The notes beneath the pieces are model-generated. The model was not told the origin of the DNA, did not search any database, and worked only from the letters and a program-made list of their open reading frames with translations. Made by a program: the position numbers and the translations under genes. From Deltaproteobacteria bacterium (GTDB lineage: Bacteria; UBA10199; DSSB01), in the NCBI GenBank assembly GCA_021414045.1, contig JAIOPF010000085.1, forward strand, positions 1 to 9,841: a DNA stretch of 9,841 nucleotides, given 5' to 3'. This document shows, one piece after another, positions 5,722 through 9,841 of this stretch. Numbering within the stretch: position 1 is the stretch's first letter; every line of letters begins with the position of its first letter.

Positions 5722-7521
5722 ATGAATCCCCCCCGTCCCATCCAGATACTTCCGGAGAACGTGGTTCACAAAATCGCCGCCGGCGAAGTCGTGGAGCGGC
5801 CTGTTTCAGTAGTTAAGGAATTGGTCGAAAACTCCCTCGACGCCGGCGCCACACGGATCCACGTGACCTTGGAGCAGGGCGGTTGCCGGGCCATCGTCAT
5901 CAGCGACGATGGCCATGGAATTCCTCCCGATCAATTGCCCCTCGCCTTGAAGCGTCACGCCACCAGCAAGATTACCCGGGCGGAGGACTTGTTTTCCCTG
6001 CACACCCTAGGGTTTCGCGGCGAGGCCCTGCCTTCCATCGCCAGCATCAGCGATTTTCGCATCGAGAGCGCGACGGAAGGCAGCGATCCACTGGGTTACG
6101 CGATAGACGTGAAGGGTGGAAAACTGAGCGACCTCCAGGAGCTGCCGATGTCCCGTGGCACCCGCATTTCGGTGAAGGAGCTGTTTTGCACCACCCCGGC
6201 GCGATTGAAATTCTTGAAGCGTCCCGAGACCGAATGGAGCCATATCGCCGATCTCTTGACCGCGATGGCCTTGCATCACCTCGGGGTCGAATGGCGACTC
6301 GAGCACAATGGCAAGGTTTCCCTGTTTTGCCCGGCTACCGACGATCCCCGGAGACGAATTCTCGATCTCTTCGGCAAGGAAACCATGGAAATTCTATACC
6401 CGGTCGAGAGGCGAATCTCCGAGCTCGAGATCCGTGGACTCATCAGTCACCCGAATTTCTCGAAGAAGACGAATCGGCACCTTTATGTCTTCGTGAATGG
6501 GCGCCTCGTTCAGGATAGACTGATCAACCATGCGGTCGTGAATGGATACCGCGGGCTCTTGATGACCCAGCAATACCCGATGGCCATCTTGCATCTGAAC
6601 GTCGATCCTGCGCTGGTCGACGTGAACGTGCATCCCACGAAGCGCGAGGTCCGCTTTTCCAATTCCAACGTCGTCCATCAACTGCTCTCCGACACCATTC
6701 GGCGTTGTTTGGACAGCTCGCCATGGAGAGACGTCGCGTCGGCGGAAAATCAGGCCTTCGAATCCTCGTCCCCGCTGGCGGCCGCTGTCGGGTTCGAATC
6801 GTTTTCACGCGAGGATTATGGCCGCCGGGTCCAGGCCGCCTTGGGCGATTTCGCCGCGCGGCCGCTTCCTTCCCTCGGCGCCGCCGAACGCGGGGCCTGG
6901 CAGGCGGAAGAGAGGAGCGCCAAGATCGGCACCCTGGCGTTTTCCTCCTTGAGGCTCATCGGCCAGTTGAACGCGACTTATCTGGTCTGCGAAAGCGAGG
7001 GCTCGCTTTTGCTCATCGACCAGCATGCCGCCCACGAGCGCATCGGCTTCGAGAATCTCAAACGAAGCTATCTTTCCGGGGCGCTTCCGCAGCAGCGCCT
7101 CTTGCATCCTGAAACCCTGGAGCTTCCTGAAAACGAGGCCGCAAGGTTGCGGAGTTGCCTCTCGAAACTCGAAACTTTCGGTTTCGCGGTGGACGAATTC
7201 GGCGAGAACACCTTCGTGCTCAAGGCGCATCCCACTTTGCTGAAGGGAGCGGATTGGATGGCCGTCCTTCGGGAAGTGGCCCAGGAAATCGAGGATGGGC
7301 CTGGTCTCGAGGGCGTTCAAGAACGGGTGGACCACGTTTTGGCGACCATGGCCTGTCACCGGCAAATCCGCGCCCACCAACGCTTGAACGACGAGGAAAT
7401 GCGGGCCCTGCTCGGCGAATTGGAGGGGACTCCCCGCTCTTACCATTGCCCCCATGGAAGACCCGTCATGGTCGAGATCGAATCGCGCGAGATCGAGAAG
7501 TGGTTCAAGAGGGTCCTATGA
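5722..7521 (+). CDS. mutL: DNA mismatch repair protein MutL, endonuclease type
   Basis: MutL couples mismatch recognition by MutS to strand incision and removal. Protein of 599 residues, normal for the family. The N-terminal GHKL ATPase is complete: IAAGEVVERP (18-27), VKELVENSLDAGA with catalytic E33 and Mg-binding N37, DDGHGI (62-67) and GFRGEAL (97-103). The C-terminal part has the nicking-endonuclease motif DQHA-x2-E-x4-E (433-444), a beta-clamp-binding-like QRLLHP (458-463), ACH (C545) and CPHGRP (576-581), which with the DQHA motif form the metal site. Such MutL proteins cut the strand themselves, unlike the MutH-dependent E. coli form. The ATG at 5722 fits: AGGACGGA ends 3 bases before it and the protein starts four residues before the E. 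coli alignment. No separate promoter is obvious in the 41 bases after the terminator. It overlaps miaA by 4 bases. Confidence 0.98.
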   Translation: MNPPRPIQILPENVVHKIAAGEVVERPVSVVKELVENSLDAGATRIHVTLEQGGCRAIVISDDGHGIPPDQLPLALKRHATSKITRAEDLFSLHTLGFRGEALPSIASISDFRIESATEGSDPLGYAIDVKGGKLSDLQELPMSRGTRISVKELFCTTPARLKFLKRPETEWSHIADLLTAMALHHLGVEWRLEHNGKVSLFCPATDDPRRRILDLFGKETMEILYPVERRISELEIRGLISHPNFSKKTNRHLYVFVNGRLVQDRLINHAVVNGYRGLLMTQQYPMAILHLNVDPALVDVNVHPTKREVRFSNSNVVHQLLSDTIRRCLDSSPWRDVASAENQAFESSSPLAAAVGFESFSREDYGRRVQAALGDFAARPLPSLGAAERGAWQAEERSAKIGTLAFSSLRLIGQLNATYLVCESEGSLLLIDQHAAHERIGFENLKRSYLSGALPQQRLLHPETLELPENEAARLRSCLSKLETFGFAVDEFGENTFVLKAHPTLLKGADWMAVLREVAQEIEDGPGLEGVQERVDHVLATMACHRQIRAHQRLNDEEMRALLGELEGTPRSYHCPHGRPVMVEIESREIEKWFKRVL

Positions 7522-8417
7522 GACCGGCGCCTTCCATCGTCGTCGTGGCCGGCGCAACGGCTTCGGGAAAATCCGAATTCGCCGAAAACCTCGCTCTCGA
7601 AATCGGCGGCGAGATCCTCAACGCCGACAGCCAACAATTTTACAAGGGATTCGACATCGGTACGGGCAAGGTTCCTCCTGGACAGCGCCGTTCACCGCAT
7701 TGGCTTTTGGATCTGTGCCGTCCGGGAGAGCGGATGACCGCCATGGAATTTGTCCGACATGCCGAGGCGGCGATCGCCGATGTTTCCGCGCGCGGCCGCG
7801 TCCCTGTCCTTGTCGGTGGCACTGGCCTTTACCTGAAGGCGCTGTTGGAAGGTCTGGATGAAATGCCGCCGCGCCATCCAGAGATCCGGGCGAAACTACA
7901 GGAAGAAGCCCAGGTGCTGGGCGCCCCAGCCCTTCACTCTCGTCTTCAAGAAATCGACCCGGTCAGTGCGGCTAAAATCAGCCCTCAAGACCCCTTGAGG
8001 ATCATCCGTTATCTCGAGATATCCATGGCGGCGGGACGTCCTGCCTCGGAATTGATGCGAGGCGAGCGTCCGGCCGAGCTGCGTTTTCCCACCCGCACCC
8101 ATTGGTTGCGACCCGAAAGGTCGGTCTTAGCTCAACGTATCGCAGAAAGGGTCGAAGCGATGTTTCGTGCTGGGTGGATGGAAGAGGTGAGGTTGCTGCA
8201 AGAGCAAGGCTTCGATCCTCGCGTCCTGGAAAACCGGCCCATCGGCTACGTGGAGGTGGCGGACGCGCTGGCAGGACTAAGGAGTGTTGAAGACGCCAAG
8301 GCGGAAATTATTTTTCGTACTCGACAGTACGCCAAGCGTCAGGAAACTTTCTTCCGAGGAATGTTTTCGCATCCGGCCTACGATGCGGTTATCCACAGCC
8401 AATTTCCTGATATTTAA
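7518..8417 (+). CDS. miaA: tRNA dimethylallyltransferase MiaA
   Basis: MiaA transfers a dimethylallyl group from DMAPP to A37 of tRNAs reading UNN codons, the step before methylthiolation by MiaB; it supports reading-frame and decoding accuracy. Protein of 299 residues, a usual length. Seen: P-loop GATASGKS (12-19); DSQQFYKGFDIGTGK with likely general base D37; GGTGLYLKALLEGL from G100; RPIGYVE; and TRQYAKRQ (268-275). The residue after the last motif, usually Trp in the family, is Phe here (QETFF). The open frame runs upstream to 7155, but that part is inside mutL; ATG 7518 in an ATGA overlap, with AGAGG just upstream and the P-loop at its usual place, is the start. Translation is probably coupled to mutL. 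hfq, a frequent next gene elsewhere, does not follow. Confidence 0.97.
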   Translation: MRPAPSIVVVAGATASGKSEFAENLALEIGGEILNADSQQFYKGFDIGTGKVPPGQRRSPHWLLDLCRPGERMTAMEFVRHAEAAIADVSARGRVPVLVGGTGLYLKALLEGLDEMPPRHPEIRAKLQEEAQVLGAPALHSRLQEIDPVSAAKISPQDPLRIIRYLEISMAAGRPASELMRGERPAELRFPTRTHWLRPERSVLAQRIAERVEAMFRAGWMEEVRLLQEQGFDPRVLENRPIGYVEVADALAGLRSVEDAKAEIIFRTRQYAKRQETFFRGMFSHPAYDAVIHSQFPDI

Positions 8418-8432
8418 AGGGAAATTTCACAA

Positions 8433-8469
8433 CCTCCCAGGGTTTTTGACGATAATTCAAAAGGGGAGG
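8433..8469 (+). other. Hairpin in the 3' region of miaA, no T-run
   Basis: CCTCCC (8433-8438) pairs with GGGAGG (8464-8469), and TTTTGA (8444-8449) with TCAAAA (8457-8462), loop CGATAAT. No T-run follows on either strand, so it is not a standard terminator. It may protect the miaA message 3' end. The rest of the 181-base gap is G-rich (to about 8510), then AT-rich; no gene is seen. Confidence 0.35.
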
Positions 8470-8558
8470 CAGGGGGTTACCGTTCAAGGGGTTGAGGGGA
8501 AGGGATTAGGGTCCCACCTGGATCGGTAAAACCAATATATTTTGAATAGTTACGAATG

Positions 8559-8584
8559 AATCTCGAAGCGATTTCGAGATTTTT
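8559..8584 (+). promoter_or_regulatory. Perfect inverted repeat plus T-run just before the 8599 gene
   Basis: AATCTCGAA (8559-8567) and TTCGAGATT (8573-8581) are a perfect 9-bp inverted repeat with a five-base loop, running into TTTT (8581-8584). It could be a weak terminator for mutL-miaA, an attenuator in the leader of the next gene, or an operator palindrome. Only 14 bases separate it from the ATG at 8599, too few for a promoter, so transcripts of that gene must cross it. Confidence 0.45.
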
Positions 8585-8598
8585 CGTGGGGCACAATT

Positions 8599-9841
8599 AT
8601 GACGCCACCAGGGGCACCTCAGGGTAAGGGGAATCCCGGTCTTCCGGCATTTTCCATCGATACCCTGCCACAATTTTGTCTGACGGTTCCGTCCCTTTTT
8701 CAGGGGACATCGGAAACGCCGTTGCCCGCACTTCAGCGGCCGACCTTTTTCGCCGAGAGCGTTCAAGGGCAGGTTTTGCAACAAGCCTTGGCTTTTCCTC
8801 GTAACTCGCCGTTTTATTTGTCCGTATTCTTTCGCAGCACTCGAGACCAATCCTCGCCTTACCTGATTCGAACGGATGTTTTTCCACGATTGCCGGTGAA
8901 CGACGCCTCCTTGGGCTATCCTTATGATGTCGAGTCGGCTCGTTATCCCTTGATCCACGAATTGTCGGAGAACCTGCGCCTGGTGGAAGGCAATTTCAAC
9001 GACCTCAAGGAAAAGGAAAAGGAACTGCAGCGCTCCGTCGAGAAACTGACCGAATGGACGCTGAAATCCGAGACGGAACGGGGGCCGGAATCGACCATCG
9101 AGGGCGAGAAAAGGAAGATCAAGCGGATTCTGAAGGACATGCGCCGAGTCCTCGACGGGATGGATGCGCCGGTGAAAACTCTCGAACGCTGGGCTCTCCA
9201 GGACGGGAAAGATAAGGCCGTTTCCCGGGAAGCCGCTCTCGATATGGTCTTCGGCCTTTACCGCGCGAACGAGGCGGTGGCCAAAAATTATCCTCCGGCC
9301 GAAGTCGACGCGGGCTACGAAGTGATTCGCAAGACCCGGGAACGCCGTTATCTGAAGGGCTCTCTCGATGGCCTGAGTTTCGGCGTCGCCGTGGTGGACC
9401 TGAATGTCACCGGTCCTAATTCCGTGAATCGCGACCTGGGCGAAATCGTTCTCGATCAAACCTACGAGGCCTTGAAGGCTCATTTTCAAGGTTCGGTCGT
9501 CTCGAAGGGCACGCGCACCAATTTTCGTATCGTCAATCCCGACGGGCAGAAACTCAGCCAAGAAGAGTTGCTGCAATTGGAGTCCGATATTCATCGGCGC
9601 ATCAGCAAAAAGGTCGAGGGGAACCCGACCTGGAAGGCTTTTATCGAGGGATACCACGTCGGTCTCAGCTCGGGGTATGCCGAAGTTTCCTTCCTCCCCG
9701 AGGAGATCCGCGTCGGGCCCCAGGGCGAATACGAAATGGAGAGCGTCAACGCCCTCCTAAAAAAAGTCGATTATGGTTTTCGCGTCGCCCATGCTCGTAG
9801 CCAGGAAATCACGCTGAAGCTCAAGGAAGAGGAAGCCCAGA
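8599..9841 (+). CDS. Coiled-coil protein with degenerate GGDEF domain, 3' truncated
   Basis: Open from ATG 8599 to the window edge (414 codons, no stop); an in-frame TGA at 8557 bounds it upstream. Ribosome binding is weak (GTGGGG, 8586-8591). No signal peptide or membrane segment, so probably cytoplasmic. Residues 1-115 are unrecognised; about 119-190 are highly charged helices, likely coiled coil; about 260-405 fit the order of a GGDEF domain. The correspondences are VAVVDLN (D267) for the first metal strand, NRDLGEIVLDQ (from N277) for NDxxGHxxGDxxL, KGTRTNF (303-309) where RYGGDEF is expected, VGLSSGYAEV (from 354) for the VTxSxGxA strand, and VDYGFRVAHARS (D391) for ADxALYxAKxxG. The active-site GGDE is replaced by TRTN, so diguanylate cyclase activity is not expected; a binding or sensing role is possible. 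The domain call is by eye. Confidence 0.85.
   Translation, partial: MTPPGAPQGKGNPGLPAFSIDTLPQFCLTVPSLFQGTSETPLPALQRPTFFAESVQGQVLQQALAFPRNSPFYLSVFFRSTRDQSSPYLIRTDVFPRLPVNDASLGYPYDVESARYPLIHELSENLRLVEGNFNDLKEKEKELQRSVEKLTEWTLKSETERGPESTIEGEKRKIKRILKDMRRVLDGMDAPVKTLERWALQDGKDKAVSREAALDMVFGLYRANEAVAKNYPPAEVDAGYEVIRKTRERRYLKGSLDGLSFGVAVVDLNVTGPNSVNRDLGEIVLDQTYEALKAHFQGSVVSKGTRTNFRIVNPDGQKLSQEELLQLESDIHRRISKKVEGNPTWKAFIEGYHVGLSSGYAEVSFLPEEIRVGPQGEYEMESVNALLKKVDYGFRVAHARSQEITLKLKEEEAQ

Noticed and set aside
7155..7517. Longer N-terminus for MiaA, in frame from 7155
   Set aside because: This part overlaps the conserved C-terminal domain of mutL; the P-loop position and ATGA overlap fix the start at 7518.
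8506..9657. 383-codon open frame on the - strand opposite the 8599 gene
   Set aside because: The + strand frame is longer, open to the window edge, and carries coiled-coil and GGDEF-like motifs; the - frame shows none.

Overview
The window reads as ordinary chromosome of a moderately GC-rich, Gram-negative bacterium. Three things suggest the loose deltaproteobacterial assemblage (Myxococcota, Bdellovibrionota and uncultured relatives). One is a secreted protein with a CSLREA-like start, thrombospondin-3 calcium repeats and a Cys-plus-transmembrane-plus-Arg C-terminal tag. The second is an outer-membrane-barrel-like protein beside it. The third is a MutL of the endonuclease type. The lineage is an inference from protein style, not from a marker gene. 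All genes seen are on the + strand.

Layout. (1) 1-1643: the 3' part of an unrecognised protein with Gly-rich hydrophobic helices, a Pro/Tyr/Ser linker and a soluble C-terminal half carrying an HDLFH motif. (2) 1644-1935: a 292-base gap, AT-rich in its middle, that can fold into several hairpins and ends in a strong ribosome binding site. (3) 1936-2754: a Pro-rich plus beta-barrel-like protein with no visible signal peptide. (4) 2798-5623: a 941-residue, very acidic, calcium-binding surface protein, probably in one operon with the barrel gene and closed by a clear terminator at 5643-5680. (5) 5722-8417: the housekeeping pair mutL-miaA, joined by an ATGA overlap. (6) 8418-8598: a gap with two hairpins, the second lying just before the next start. 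(7) 8599-window end: a 3'-truncated gene whose product ends in what I read as a complete but catalytically degenerate GGDEF domain.

How they work together. mutL and miaA are a widely conserved neighbourhood (mismatch repair and tRNA A37 prenylation) with no link to the flanking genes. The barrel and calcium-repeat genes are the likely functional pair: a cell-envelope barrel and a secreted or anchored repeat protein. The first and last genes are lineage-style proteins of unknown role; the last could bind or sense a nucleotide signal or a partner but should not make cyclic-di-GMP.

The most interesting points are the degenerate GGDEF protein, the three-tier repeat organisation of the calcium protein (exact 30-residue units flanking four ~66-residue four-cysteine modules), its tripartite C-terminal tag, the barrel protein without a signal peptide, and RNA hairpins that could control several of the translation starts. 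I found no tRNA or rRNA gene, CRISPR array, insertion sequence or phage gene.
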